NCBI GenBank assembly: GCA_937139495.1
Contig: CAKZQC010000049.1
Span: forward strand, 20,909 to 84,908
From: an uncultured Saprospiraceae bacterium
Lineage (GTDB): Bacteria; Bacteroidota; Bacteroidia; Chitinophagales; Saprospiraceae
Reading direction: 5' to 3'
DNA: 64,000 nt
Below are positions 25,288-34,467 of this stretch, in pieces. The notes under the pieces were generated by a model, which worked only from the letters and a program-made list of their open reading frames with translations, was not told the origin of the DNA and ran no database searches. Numbering within the stretch: position 1 is the stretch's first letter; each line of letters opens with the position of its first letter. A program made the position numbers and the translations under genes.

Positions 25288-25360
25288 AACCTGATTTTAG
25301 TATTTTTTGATACTTTTTCTGAATCCCTTCAGCAGTAGCTACTGCCGAAGGGATTTTTTT
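25241..25360 (+). promoter_or_regulatory. putative transcription attenuator (antiterminator and terminator)
   Basis: Terminator: AATCCCTTC (25322-25330) and inner GCAGTA pair with 25340-25355, followed by T354-360. Competing element: leader bases 25241-25250 (AGCTATTGCC) copy the 3' inner arm 25337-25346 (AGCTACTGCC) at 9 of 10 positions, so they can pair with the 5' inner arm 25332-25340 (eight Watson-Crick pairs and one G-U). Small hairpins at about 25284-25300 and 25299-25314 lie between. Stalling on the earlier Cys codons would leave 25241-25250 free to form the antiterminator. Confidence 0.7.
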
Positions 25361-25414
25361 ATGTGCCTACCACAACAACTTTTTTTATCATTCAATAACC
25401 ATATCATCATCATC

Positions 25415-26719
25415 ATGAGCAATTTCAAAAAAAACACACAAGCACTACACGCAGGACACCAAACAAAACTAACAGGAGGAACACGTGCTGTACCTATTTA
25501 TCAGACCTCCTCTTATGTCTTTGACAACACTGATCATGCTGCCAATTTATTCGGATTGCGAGAATTTGGCTACATCTACACTCGCCTCAACAACCCAACC
25601 AACGACATCCTAGAACAACGCCTATCAGCCGTAGAAGGTGGAATTGGAGCTGCCGTTTTCGCATCTGGAACAGCTGCTATTTCTACCACTTTATTGACCT
25701 TATTACGAGCTGGAGACCACATCGTATCCTCTAGTAGTTTGTATGGAGGCACCTACAATTTGCTACAAGTGACCTTACCTCGTTTCGGAATTACGACTTC
25801 GTTTGTTGATGCAGACAATCCTGACAATTTTCAAGCAGCAATCCGACCTTCTACCCGTGCTATTTTCATAGAATCACTTGGCAATCCTAAACTAGATGTG
25901 TTAGATATTGCTAAAATTGCGAGCATTGCACAAGCTAATAATATACCGCTAATTGTAGATAACACCGTAGCTTCTCCTGCCCTACTCAATCCGATTCGCT
26001 ATGGTGCCAATATCGTCATTCACTCCTTGACCAAGTATATTGGAGGACAAGGAACTTCGTTAGGAGGTGTGGTGATTGATGCTGGCACATTTGACTGGAC
26101 AAGTGGCAAATTTCCAGAATTTACAGAACCCTCCAAAGGCTATCACGGGCTGATATATAGCGAAGCCGTCGGCAACTTGGCGTTTGTTGTCAAGCTTCGA
26201 GTAGAAGGTTTGAGAGATTTGGGTGCTGCTCTGAGCCCTTACAATGCATTCCAAATCATACAAGGATTAGAAACACTTGAAGTACGCATACAAAAGCATT
26301 CTGCTAATGCACTCATTCTGGCAGAATGGTTGGAAAAACAAGAGCAAGTTGCATGGGTTAACTACCCAGGTTTAGCTTCTAGCAACTACCATGAATTAGC
26401 AAAAAAATATTTACCAAATGGGCAAAGTGGTGTAGTCACCTTCGGAATCAAAGGTGGTTATGAAGCTGCCAAAATTTTTACAGATTCCACCGAACTTTTC
26501 TCGCTTTTGGCGAATATTGGAGATACCAAATCCCTAATTATCCACCCTGCAAGCACAACTCACCAACAACTATCAGAAGAACAACAGCGTACAGCAGGTG
26601 TCACCCAAGACTTGATTCGCCTATCGGTTGGGTTAGAAGATATCACCGACTTGCAAGCAGATATTACGCAAGCATTAGCAGCTGTCAAGTCTAATTCACT
26701 AACTAACACCAACGTATAA
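25415..26719 (+). CDS. metY: O-acetylhomoserine sulfhydrylase (aminocarboxypropyltransferase)
   Basis: MetY makes homocysteine from O-acetylhomoserine and sulfide using PLP. The 434-residue product has the Cys/Met-metabolism fold: YTRLNNPTNDILEQRL (55-70), FASGTAAIS (82-90), SLYGGTYNLL, VDNTVASPALLNP and the PLP lysine K207 in HSLTKYIGG. ATG 25415 is chosen; the open frame from 25307 would include the terminator stem. First gene of metY-metX-thrA; the stop codon is followed directly by the metX ATG. Confidence 0.93.
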   Translation: MSNFKKNTQALHAGHQTKLTGGTRAVPIYQTSSYVFDNTDHAANLFGLREFGYIYTRLNNPTNDILEQRLSAVEGGIGAAVFASGTAAISTTLLTLLRAGDHIVSSSSLYGGTYNLLQVTLPRFGITTSFVDADNPDNFQAAIRPSTRAIFIESLGNPKLDVLDIAKIASIAQANNIPLIVDNTVASPALLNPIRYGANIVIHSLTKYIGGQGTSLGGVVIDAGTFDWTSGKFPEFTEPSKGYHGLIYSEAVGNLAFVVKLRVEGLRDLGAALSPYNAFQIIQGLETLEVRIQKHSANALILAEWLEKQEQVAWVNYPGLASSNYHELAKKYLPNGQSGVVTFGIKGGYEAAKIFTDSTELFSLLANIGDTKSLIIHPASTTHQQLSEEQQRTAGVTQDLIRLSVGLEDITDLQADITQALAAVKSNSLTNTNV

Positions 26720-27676
26720 ATGTCAGTAGAAACTCCTGTAAACTATCATACAATTGCAGCATACACTACTTATGCAGGGGCGAGTTATCAAGACTTACCC
26801 CTGTCTTATCGTTTGTTTGGGCAACCGCTACATACCGCTCCTGTTATATTGGTCAATCATGCCCTAACGGGCAATAGTGCAGTACCAAATTGGTGGGGAC
26901 AATTGATTGGTGATGGATTGGTGCTAGACACCCAACGCTATACTATATTGGCGATTGATGTATTTGGCAATGGCAGTACAGATACCTGGATAGAACAGTA
27001 TCAACAATGGGTCACAAAGGACATTGCCACCTTATTTTTGAAGGTTGTAAGCGACTTAAAAATCAAGTCGCTTTATGCTATAATTGGTGGCTCATTGGGT
27101 GGTGGTATTGCTTGGGAAATGGCGGTATTAGCTCCACAATTGATACAAAGATTGATTCCTATTGCTGCCCATTGGGAATCTTCCGATTGGTTGATGGGGC
27201 AATGCTATGTGCAAGAATGCTTATTACTACATTCCAATCGTCCTATTGCAGATGCTCGACAAATGGCCATGTTATTTTATCGAACTCCTGCTTCTTTTAG
27301 CTATAAGTTTGGTCGAGCCAAATCAGAGGATAAACCTGTTTATGAAGTCAATGACTGGCTAGACTATCATGGTCATCAATTAGCGAATAGATTTGATAAA
27401 CGCGCTTATCTATTGCTCAATCAACTATTAGCTACCATCGATAGTAGTCCGCCACAAGGTGTCAATGCCATGCTTCAAACACTGTCTTGTGAAGTCATAC
27501 AAGTTGCCATTACTAGCGATTTGTTATTTGACAAACAAGCCAATAAAGATACCCATCGATTACTATTGCAACTCCATAAAAAAAGTCACTATTTGGAGAT
27601 AAAGTCTATCCATGGACATGATGCTTTCTTGATGGAACAAACGCAGCTGGCACAATTACTAGCACCTCACTTTTAA
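26720..27676 (+). CDS. metX: homoserine O-acetyltransferase
   Basis: MetX makes O-acetylhomoserine from homoserine and acetyl-CoA, the substrate of MetY next door. The 318-residue alpha/beta hydrolase shows NHALTGNSAV (46-55), LAIDVFGNGST (78-87), the nucleophile elbow IIGGSLGGG with Ser125, and a late SIHGHDAFL for the catalytic His. It is shorter than many MetX proteins (about 340-380), mainly in the lid. The start codon abuts the metY stop (TAAATG), which suggests coupled translation. Confidence 0.88.
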   Translation: MSVETPVNYHTIAAYTTYAGASYQDLPLSYRLFGQPLHTAPVILVNHALTGNSAVPNWWGQLIGDGLVLDTQRYTILAIDVFGNGSTDTWIEQYQQWVTKDIATLFLKVVSDLKIKSLYAIIGGSLGGGIAWEMAVLAPQLIQRLIPIAAHWESSDWLMGQCYVQECLLLHSNRPIADARQMAMLFYRTPASFSYKFGRAKSEDKPVYEVNDWLDYHGHQLANRFDKRAYLLLNQLLATIDSSPPQGVNAMLQTLSCEVIQVAITSDLLFDKQANKDTHRLLLQLHKKSHYLEIKSIHGHDAFLMEQTQLAQLLAPHF

Positions 27677-27709
27677 AAAAAAATTACTATCTCATCGCAA
27701 AATACAAGC

Positions 27710-30127
27710 ATGAAAATCATAAAATTTGGAGGTAAATCTCTAGCCAACGGAAAAGGTATAGAACAGACTCTAGCCATTATCCAAGACTACACCCAACATA
27801 AAACACCGATTGTTGTCGTACTTTCGGCTAGAGGCAACACCACGAACCAATTGCTCAAATTGCTACACAAGGCACAGAAGGGCTTGGATTATTCGGAAGA
27901 TTGGACAGCACTCAAAAGCTATCAAATAGCTCCTGCTGTAGCTGTTGATTTGAGTACAGAATTCGACCTCATACAACGAACACTTCAAGGCGTAGCATTA
28001 CTGCAAGATTATAGCCCAAAAGTACAAGATTTGATATTAGCTCAAGGTGAATTGATGGCAACTAAAACAGTAGCCGCTATTTTGCAAGCACGTAGCATTG
28101 ATAGCCAAGCAGTAGATAGCCGACAATTTCTGACTACAGATAGCCAGTTTGGCAATGCTCAAATACAAGAGACCATTTCAGAAGCTAAAACGATTGTATT
28201 TTTTCAACAAAAGCCACTTTCTTACCTGCCTATTGTGACTGGTTTTATAGCCGCGAACGAATCAGGCACGACGACTACATTGGGTAGAAATGGCAGTAAT
28301 TACTCGACGGCATTACTAGCTAAATACTTGCAAGCAGATGAAGTAATCAATTATACACATGTCAATGGGATTTATACTGCCAATCCAGAACAAGTGCCAG
28401 ATGCTCGTATTATCGAAAAGCTAAACTATCAAGAAGCCAATGAACTAGTTAGTTTTGGAGCTTCTATTTTGCACGCTCGTTCTATTGTTCCGCTCATGGA
28501 GCGTAATATTCCACTACGTATTCTCAATACATTCAGCCCACACAGCCAAGGCACTTATATTAGTCAATATACGAATAACAGTACTATCAAATCCGTAGCC
28601 GTTCAGAAATCTGTTTGTATTATTAATATAGAGGGCAAAGGGCTGCTTGGACAAATCGGAATTGATGCTCGTATTTTTGGAACCTTGCACTTGCACAATA
28701 TCAATATTGGCGTTATTTCTCAAGGCTCTTCTGAGCAAAGTGTGGGTTTTGTGATTGATATACAAGATTCTCAAAAAGCAATTCAAGCCCTCGAAATAGA
28801 GTTTGGCAAGGAGATTAAAAATAAAGCTATCAACAGCATTTTAGCCATCAAAGATATTGCCGTCATTACGGTCATTGGTCAAAACATACAAGGTTTTTCT
28901 GAGTCTTATCAATCTTTGATTAATAATAATATTGATATTCTATTGGTCAACAATACGATACATGGCAATAATATCAGCCTGGTGGTAGCCGAAAAAGATG
29001 TCAATAAAGCCGTCAATAGTATCCACTCGCAGATATTTGGCGTAGCCAAAAACATCAATATTGCAGTATTTGGCAAGGGAACTGTTGGCGGCACATTGCT
29101 CGCTCAAATACTCAGCTCGAAAGCACAAATTTTGAAAAGAAAAGAAATCAAATTAAATGTTTTTGCTATCGCTGGCTCTCAAAAAGTGCTCTTGAACAAG
29201 AATGGGATTGACGACAATTGGCAACAGCAATACAATCACACTGCAGAATCTATCGATGGCGTACAGCAAGTCATTGATTTTGCAAAAGCAAATCACTTCG
29301 AGAACTTAATTGCGATTGACAATACAGCTAGTACCACTTTCGTGCAAGACTATAGCACCTTGGTACAGAATGGTTTTGATTTGATTTCGTCCAATAAGAT
29401 TGCCAATACAGAATCTTACGCTTCTTATCAAGCATTGCGGCAGATACTCAAACAGCATAACAAAAAGTACCTATACGAAACAAATGTAGGTGCAGGCTTA
29501 CCCTTGATTGACACAATTAAACTTTTGCATGATTCAGGCGAAAATATTACACGCATAAGGGGTGTTTTTTCTGGTTCGTTGAGCTATATTTTCAATCATT
29601 ATTCTGTGCAAGAACAGTCGTTTAGTAGCATTCTGCAAGAGGCGATACAAAAAGGGTTTACAGAACCTGATCCTAGAGAAGACTTATGCGGCAATGATGT
29701 CGCACGTAAACTATTGATATTGGCACGAGAGCTAGATTTGGAAAATGAATTTGAGGAAATTAGCATTCAAAACTTAATTCCTGAATCCTTGCGTGGTGGC
29801 ACGGCTGCTGACTTTTTGGCTCGGCTAGAAGAACTCAACGCTCCTTACCGACAAATTAAATCTGACCAAGACGAAGAGCATGTTTTACGTTATATCGGCG
29901 ACTTGCATGGTGACTTGCAGCAGAACAAAGGAATTTTGGAAGTCAACTTAGTATCAGTACCTAAAAAAAGTGCCTTAGGTCAAGTCAAGGGTTCTGATTC
30001 TATTTTTGAAATTTATACCAAATCCTATGGTGACAATCCGATTGTCATACAAGGAGCTGGTGCTGGTGCTGCAGTCACTGCACGAGGAGTGTTTGGTGAT
30101 TTGCTGCGTATAGCAGAGAAGAAATAA
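27710..30127 (+). CDS. thrA: bifunctional aspartokinase / homoserine dehydrogenase
   Basis: The 805-residue fusion carries the first and third steps of the aspartate family. Aspartokinase: KIIKFGGKSLANGKG at the N-terminus, GFIAANESGTTTTLGRNGSN near 180-200, VNGIYTANPEQVPDA. An ACT region follows at about 300-430. Homoserine dehydrogenase starts about residue 449 with NIAVFGKGTVGG, with ETNVGAGLPLIDTI and GVFSGSLSYIFN. The gene is third in the met operon, which fits the methionine-branch isoform (metL-like) as well as thrA. Confidence 0.94.
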   Translation: MKIIKFGGKSLANGKGIEQTLAIIQDYTQHKTPIVVVLSARGNTTNQLLKLLHKAQKGLDYSEDWTALKSYQIAPAVAVDLSTEFDLIQRTLQGVALLQDYSPKVQDLILAQGELMATKTVAAILQARSIDSQAVDSRQFLTTDSQFGNAQIQETISEAKTIVFFQQKPLSYLPIVTGFIAANESGTTTTLGRNGSNYSTALLAKYLQADEVINYTHVNGIYTANPEQVPDARIIEKLNYQEANELVSFGASILHARSIVPLMERNIPLRILNTFSPHSQGTYISQYTNNSTIKSVAVQKSVCIINIEGKGLLGQIGIDARIFGTLHLHNINIGVISQGSSEQSVGFVIDIQDSQKAIQALEIEFGKEIKNKAINSILAIKDIAVITVIGQNIQGFSESYQSLINNNIDILLVNNTIHGNNISLVVAEKDVNKAVNSIHSQIFGVAKNINIAVFGKGTVGGTLLAQILSSKAQILKRKEIKLNVFAIAGSQKVLLNKNGIDDNWQQQYNHTAESIDGVQQVIDFAKANHFENLIAIDNTASTTFVQDYSTLVQNGFDLISSNKIANTESYASYQALRQILKQHNKKYLYETNVGAGLPLIDTIKLLHDSGENITRIRGVFSGSLSYIFNHYSVQEQSFSSILQEAIQKGFTEPDPREDLCGNDVARKLLILARELDLENEFEEISIQNLIPESLRGGTAADFLARLEELNAPYRQIKSDQDEEHVLRYIGDLHGDLQQNKGILEVNLVSVPKKSALGQVKGSDSIFEIYTKSYGDNPIVIQGAGAGAAVTARGVFGDLLRIAEKK

Positions 30128-30136
30128 GCAATAAAA

Positions 30137-30172
30137 AAAAGCCCTAACAAATAAATTTGTTAGGGCTTTTTT
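30137..30172. terminator. terminator of the metY-metX-thrA operon
   Basis: GCCCTAACAAAT (30141-30152) pairs with ATTTGTTAGGGC (30155-30166), flanked by A and T runs, so it can work in both directions (the gene to the right is convergent). Confidence 0.88.
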
Positions 30173-30212
30173 GCGGCTCAATAAGCATCGCTTTTATACG
30201 AATATACTGAAG

Positions 30213-30809
30213 TTACTTGAACGTTGTTCTACGAGTAGGGTTCAAGATCTTGTTAGCTTTTGCACCATATTTTTCTGAGCTTTGCAAATCTGCTAACAAT
30301 GTTTTAGCAGCTGTTTTTTCGCCTTGACGAGCATACACTAATGCTAAATACCATTTGGCATCTTCTTTAATAGTTGGGTTTTTGATTTCCGTCAAATGCT
30401 CCAATTTTTGAGTTGCTTCAGTTGTTTTGTTGGTGCTGATATAAGATACTGCCAAGTAGAAATCTACTTGATTAAAATCATTTGCTTCAGGGTTTTCGGC
30501 TAGATACTTTTCAAACGCTACTGCCGAAACTTCATATTGTTGGCTGTTGTACGCCTCCATTCCTTTTTTGAGACCACGCATAGACTTAGTCACGGCATCG
30601 TCTTCCCCACCTGTACTACGAGTATTGAGCATCAAATCCAAATCGCTAGAAATAGCATCTTCGTAAGCTACAAAGTTGCTATCAAATACTTGCTGCTCAT
30701 TGCTCACTGGTTGTGCAAAACACAACAAGACAATAACACCTGCAATAGCACTAGCTGCTGCATAACGAAAACGTCCAAATTTAATTACTTTATTTTTCTT
30801 GCTAGTCAT
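30213..30809 (-). CDS. TPR-like protein with an N-terminal membrane anchor
   Basis: This 198-residue protein has a basic start and one membrane span (about 15-33). From about residue 75 it has helical repeats of TPR character: GMEAYNSQQYEVSAVAFEKYLAENP, then VDFYLAVSYISTNKTTEATQKLEHL and AKWYLALVYARQGEKTAAKTLL. Such proteins act as periplasmic scaffolds. The partner is unknown. Confidence 0.68.
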   Translation of the reverse strand: MTSKKNKVIKFGRFRYAAASAIAGVIVLLCFAQPVSNEQQVFDSNFVAYEDAISSDLDLMLNTRSTGGEDDAVTKSMRGLKKGMEAYNSQQYEVSAVAFEKYLAENPEANDFNQVDFYLAVSYISTNKTTEATQKLEHLTEIKNPTIKEDAKWYLALVYARQGEKTAAKTLLADLQSSEKYGAKANKILNPTRRTTFK

Positions 30810-30997
30810 AATAGTTGTGGATTAGGATTGAGTGAAAGATAGATAACAACAGGCTTTAATGTCTTAATTACACAAAGTGTTACTATCAAATCTAAAAAAA
30901 ATATTTTTTATACTGTCATCTTTGGCTCATTATTCTACCCAATACTTTAAATTTGCACCATACAATTCTATTTTATTGACTTGAATACGACCACAAC

Positions 30998-31276
30998 ATG
31001 AGAATATTAGGCTATTTGGATACTCCTCAATACAAGACAACTGTCTTTAAGACCGACACCAAAATTTTGGTTAAATTTGAAACCCCTCTATTTGAGCAGA
31101 CCTTCAAATTCAGAGAAACCGATAACTTACAAACCTTAGAAGATGTCAAAAAGTTGGTAGATATTGACTTCTTGATTGCTATCGAAAGTCGCTTTGGCGA
31201 AATGTATCGAGATAGCAATCAATTATTGAGTAGGTACATCAAAGATCAAGAGGAAGAATGGGAAGAAATCATTTAG
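30998..31276 (+). CDS. small acidic protein, unknown function
   Basis: This 92-residue soluble protein has a beta-rich N-terminus and an alpha-helical C-terminus ending in a run of Glu. It has no signal or known motif. It is followed 20 bases later by a membrane-protein gene, probably in the same transcript. Confidence 0.5.
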   Translation: MRILGYLDTPQYKTTVFKTDTKILVKFETPLFEQTFKFRETDNLQTLEDVKKLVDIDFLIAIESRFGEMYRDSNQLLSRYIKDQEEEWEEII

Positions 31277-31296
31277 AATAAAAACACACTCCAGTT

Positions 31297-31836
31297 ATGC
31301 CTCAAAATGTACTTGATTCCGACAATAACCAACCTGCTACACCCATCAATGGTTGGCGAGAATTGGGCAAGGTATTTTTGGCGTATATCTCCACTAGTAT
31401 TTTTGTTAGTGGCTTGGTCAATATATTGGTCGCTTGGTATTATCCCAGCTATTATAGCACGGAGATTTTTGCTATTGACAACCTCCTCGAGTTTACTTTC
31501 GCCACTCAATGGTTTGACTTCTGTTGCCTAGGGCTAAAAGAAGGACTCCGAATAGGTACTATAATAGGTTTTTTTTATAGCTTAGGCTTTTTGGTGATTA
31601 CTAAACTCAAGGGAGAATTTGCTTTGTTTTTAGCACAAATACCGCTTCTGCTGCTCCTTACGAGTTTAGGAGGAGTTATTGGTTTTTTGTATGCAGATTT
31701 GCTTTTTAGCAATAGCTCTTACAATAACTATTGGATATACTTGATTAGCAATGTTAAGCTCTGGCTTTTGTATGGCAATATATTCGCTGCGGTGGTAGGT
31801 ATCGCAAGTATCCACAGGCAGTGGAAAAAGCAGTAA
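31297..31836 (+). CDS. hypothetical integral membrane protein, 179 residues
   Basis: Four hydrophobic spans are visible at about 25-47, 80-102, 108-132 and 150-170. The tail is short and basic. No family is recognised. It lies downstream of the 92-residue gene and its end is 3 bases from the convergent lipoprotein gene. Confidence 0.55.
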   Translation: MPQNVLDSDNNQPATPINGWRELGKVFLAYISTSIFVSGLVNILVAWYYPSYYSTEIFAIDNLLEFTFATQWFDFCCLGLKEGLRIGTIIGFFYSLGFLVITKLKGEFALFLAQIPLLLLLTSLGGVIGFLYADLLFSNSSYNNYWIYLISNVKLWLLYGNIFAAVVGIASIHRQWKKQ

Positions 31837-31839
31837 ACA

Positions 31840-32604
31840 TTATTTTACGGCTCCAAAAGTGAGGTAAGTTGCCGTATATTTATTATCCGCCCATTTCAAT
31901 ACCAATTCTGAGCTATTTTTGCCCTCTTGAAACCCTCGTTGGATAGTCAGCTTGATCAGATCTCCATCTCGCTCCAAATTCGTAACTTCGTCGTAACCTC
32001 CAGCATCATTTTTTAATTCCCAGTAAGGATAATCCGTCCCCCAGCTTGCTTTTTTGGAATATTCGTTCGGCACCAACTCAACCAATCCATAATAATCCTT
32101 TGCCTTCAAGACAATCGGCTGATTCATCGAACAATCGATCATATCTCCATCATAAAACTGCCCCATGCCAAAGGACTCCGTTCTAAAAAACGCTACTTCG
32201 TCATTGGCAGTACCAAAACTAGCCGCTTTTTTCGACTCCAATATTTGATACGCTTGTCTTCCATCAACAATTCCTTTTTGGTTGCCCGTCTTGATTTCTA
32301 CATACCAAAAAGCGGCACATAAGTCTTTTGTTGGTTGCAATAAGCTATCAGAAACAGCGATTAAATCCACTACTTTGCCATTGAGATTGGAAATATCTCC
32401 AATTGGCTGCAATTTTTTGTCTAACAAGGTTATTTTTTCGCCTATCAAAACAACCTTGCCACTCATACCGCCAAATTCGAGTGCAGTGGCACTTTCTACC
32501 ACTGCTTCTACTTCTGACACTACCACTTCTTTTTGTTGCTCCTCAGGGGCATTAGAACAAGCATAGAGACTTATCATTAGTATTGCCATCAAATATCGTT
32601 TCAT
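31840..32604 (-). CDS. lipoprotein of unknown function, 254 residues
   Basis: The lipobox is at ISLYAC (Cys16). An acidic linker follows, then a short SH3-like region (GKVVLIGEKITLLDKKLQPIG, up to WYVEIKTGNQKGIVDGRQAY). The second half is beta-rich. A role is not evident. There is no operon partner. Confidence 0.55.
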   Translation of the reverse strand: MKRYLMAILMISLYACSNAPEEQQKEVVVSEVEAVVESATALEFGGMSGKVVLIGEKITLLDKKLQPIGDISNLNGKVVDLIAVSDSLLQPTKDLCAAFWYVEIKTGNQKGIVDGRQAYQILESKKAASFGTANDEVAFFRTESFGMGQFYDGDMIDCSMNQPIVLKAKDYYGLVELVPNEYSKKASWGTDYPYWELKNDAGGYDEVTNLERDGDLIKLTIQRGFQEGKNSSELVLKWADNKYTATYLTFGAVK

Positions 32605-32680
32605 AGTTGGTGTTTTTTGGGGTGAGTAATCGGTGTTTTCGATTCTGTAAACCTCCTGATCCAGTAGCTCTAAAATAAGA

Positions 32681-32714
32681 GAAGCAGCTACCGAATAAAT
32701 TCAGTAGCTGCTTC
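32681..32714 (-). terminator. terminator after tRNA-Glu
   Basis: GAAGCAGCTAC (32681-32691) pairs perfectly with GTAGCTGCTTC (32704-32714). On the minus strand it begins 10 bases after the tRNA 3' end and is followed by TCTTATTTT. Confidence 0.7.
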
Positions 32715-32724
32715 AATAGCCATG

Positions 32725-32796
32725 TAGCCCATAGGGGAATCGAACCCCTCTTACCAGGATGAAAACCTGGCGTCCTAGCCGATAGACGAATGGACC
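32725..32796 (-). tRNA. tRNA-Glu (anticodon UUC)
   Basis: The 72-nt cloverleaf reads on the minus strand from GGTCCAT. The anticodon stem CCAGG/CCTGG encloses loop TTTTCAT, anticodon TTC. The T arm is GGGG-TTCGATT-CCCC. The acceptor stem closes with two G-U pairs to discriminator A73. The CCA end is not encoded. Confidence 0.97.
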
Positions 32797-32910
32797 ATTG
32801 TGTATTTGTTCACCATTTCAGCAATGCAAATATACGACGGTTTTTTAAAAAACCAACAATTAAAGTAAAACTTTTTTCTATCTTGTTGTTATTATAACAA
32901 ACACTACTAA

Positions 32911-32939
32911 TTCAAACCCTTACAATCAAAGGGTTTGAA
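32911..32939 (+). promoter_or_regulatory. stem-loop in the gapA 5' leader
   Basis: TTCAAACCCT (32911-32920) pairs perfectly with AGGGTTTGAA (32930-32939) around a 9-nt loop, ending 36 bases before the gapA ATG. No T-tail follows, so it may affect mRNA stability rather than termination. Confidence 0.5.
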
Positions 32940-32975
32940 GCCATTTTGATTAATCTAAAAAAAATTATAAAAAAC

Positions 32976-33965
32976 ATGAAAAAGAAAATTGCTATAAATG
33001 GATTTGGGCGTATTGGTCGCTTGGCTTTGCGCAATCTGATGAAAAATAAAAACGTAGAAGTAGTTGGAATTAATGACTTGACCGATACTATTACCCTTGC
33101 ACATCTATTTGAATTTGACAGTAATCACCGTCGTTATGATGGCACTGTAAGTGTCGAAGGTAACAATATTGTAGTAGATGGACAAGAAATAAGAACAACG
33201 AGTATCAAAGATCCTGCTCAATTGCCTTGGGGCGAACTGGGTGTAGATGTTGTATTGGAATGTACAGGTATTTTCAGAACAACCGAAAAAGCCATGTTGC
33301 ATATAGAAGCAGGTGCTAAAAAAGTAATCCTATCGGCTCCAGCCAAAAGTACTGGTATCCCAACAGTGGTGATTGGTGTCAACCAAGATATTATCAAAAA
33401 AGATGACTTGATCGTATCCAATGCCTCTTGTACCACCAATTGCTTGGCTTCTTTGGTCAAAGTAATTGAGGACAACTATGGTATCCAGACAGGCTTTATG
33501 AGTACTATTCACGCCTATACCAGCAACCAAAATATACAAGATGCTCCTCATAGTGACTTGCGTAGAGCTAGAGCAGCAGCCGAAAACTTAATTCCTACTA
33601 GTACAGGTGCAGCCGAAGCCTTGGCGTTGGTTATTCCATCTATCAAAGGTAAAATCTTTGCTTCTTGTATTCGTGTGCCTGTACCGACTGGCTCTATCGT
33701 AGAACTCACCGTACAGACCGACAAAACGGTAACCGTAGAAGGTGTCAACAAGGCATTTGCAGCAGCAGCCAAAGGACAGCTAAAGGGCGTACTAGAGTAC
33801 AGCGACAAACCATTGGTATCGAGTGATATTGTATCCAATCCACACACTTGTATTTTCGATTCGCTATTGACGGAAGTCCATCAAGGACAACTCAAAGTAA
33901 CGGCTTGGTATGACAATGAAGCTGGCTATGCCGCTAAATTGGCAGAAATGGTTGATTTGGTTTAA
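32976..33965 (+). CDS. gapA: glyceraldehyde-3-phosphate dehydrogenase, type I
   Basis: This NAD-dependent glycolytic enzyme has 329 residues. The Rossmann start is KIAINGFGRIGRLALRN (4-20), GINDLTD gives Asp34 for NAD preference, the catalytic Cys152 is in SNASCTTNCLA, and the chain ends WYDNEAGYAAKLAEMV. ATG 32976 is used; the open frame upstream from 32946 lacks similarity. It has its own terminator. Confidence 0.97.
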   Translation: MKKKIAINGFGRIGRLALRNLMKNKNVEVVGINDLTDTITLAHLFEFDSNHRRYDGTVSVEGNNIVVDGQEIRTTSIKDPAQLPWGELGVDVVLECTGIFRTTEKAMLHIEAGAKKVILSAPAKSTGIPTVVIGVNQDIIKKDDLIVSNASCTTNCLASLVKVIEDNYGIQTGFMSTIHAYTSNQNIQDAPHSDLRRARAAAENLIPTSTGAAEALALVIPSIKGKIFASCIRVPVPTGSIVELTVQTDKTVTVEGVNKAFAAAAKGQLKGVLEYSDKPLVSSDIVSNPHTCIFDSLLTEVHQGQLKVTAWYDNEAGYAAKLAEMVDLV

Positions 33966-33980
33966 TCATTTTCGACTAAC

Positions 33981-34026
33981 AAAAAAATGCGAAATACTTC
34001 TCTTAGAGGTATTTCGCATTTTTTTG
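33981..34026 (+). terminator. intrinsic terminator of gapA
   Basis: AATGCGAAATAC pairs with GTATTTCGCATT (34009-34020), with A and T runs outside that extend the stem. It lies 15 bases after the gapA stop and can also serve the convergent gene ending at 34039. Confidence 0.87.
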
Positions 34027-34038
34027 TTTTTTTTACTT

Positions 34039-34467
34039 TTACACTTCGTTCATATACTCGTAGAGTGCCTCTATATAGGCTGCCAAAGATTCTAAATCTG
34101 CTTTGATTTGTGGCAATTCTCTAGCATCACATTCCCAGCCCAAATCAAAAACACTCTGCTCGTCAGCATGAATTTTTTGGGTAGAATTAGGCTCCAATTT
34201 ATCTCTAAAATAGATAGTCCGCTGTATATCGGCAAACTTGGCAGGTACATACATCATCTCTTCAAATTGCACCTTATAGACAATCCGAATATCTTTGATT
34301 TCGATACCAAAAGTATCTTTCCCTGCCAATGGAGTCAACTGCAATTGAGCAAAAGCCTCTTCAAAATCGAACTGCAACAAGTGCATCAATAAAGTAATTG
34401 CCAACTGATTATTTTCGCTTGTTTGAGCATCGATCAGCAGTTGTATCTTTTCTCTTTCTGTTGCCAT
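34039..34467 (-). CDS. unknown protein translationally coupled to a kinase
   Basis: This 142-residue soluble protein is mixed alpha/beta with a helical C-terminus (LPQIKADLESLAAYIEALYEYM). No family is recognised. Its ATG begins at the base right after the stop of the kinase gene (TAAATG), so production is probably coupled to the kinase. It may be a substrate, adaptor or regulator. Confidence 0.6.
   Translation of the reverse strand: MATEREKIQLLIDAQTSENNQLAITLLMHLLQFDFEEAFAQLQLTPLAGKDTFGIEIKDIRIVYKVQFEEMMYVPAKFADIQRTIYFRDKLEPNSTQKIHADEQSVFDLGWECDARELPQIKADLESLAAYIEALYEYMNEV

Noticed and set aside
25307..25414. N-terminal extension of MetY from an upstream in-frame start
   Set aside because: It would translate the terminator stem-loop, and the extra residues do not fit the family; ATG 25415 gives the normal MetY start.
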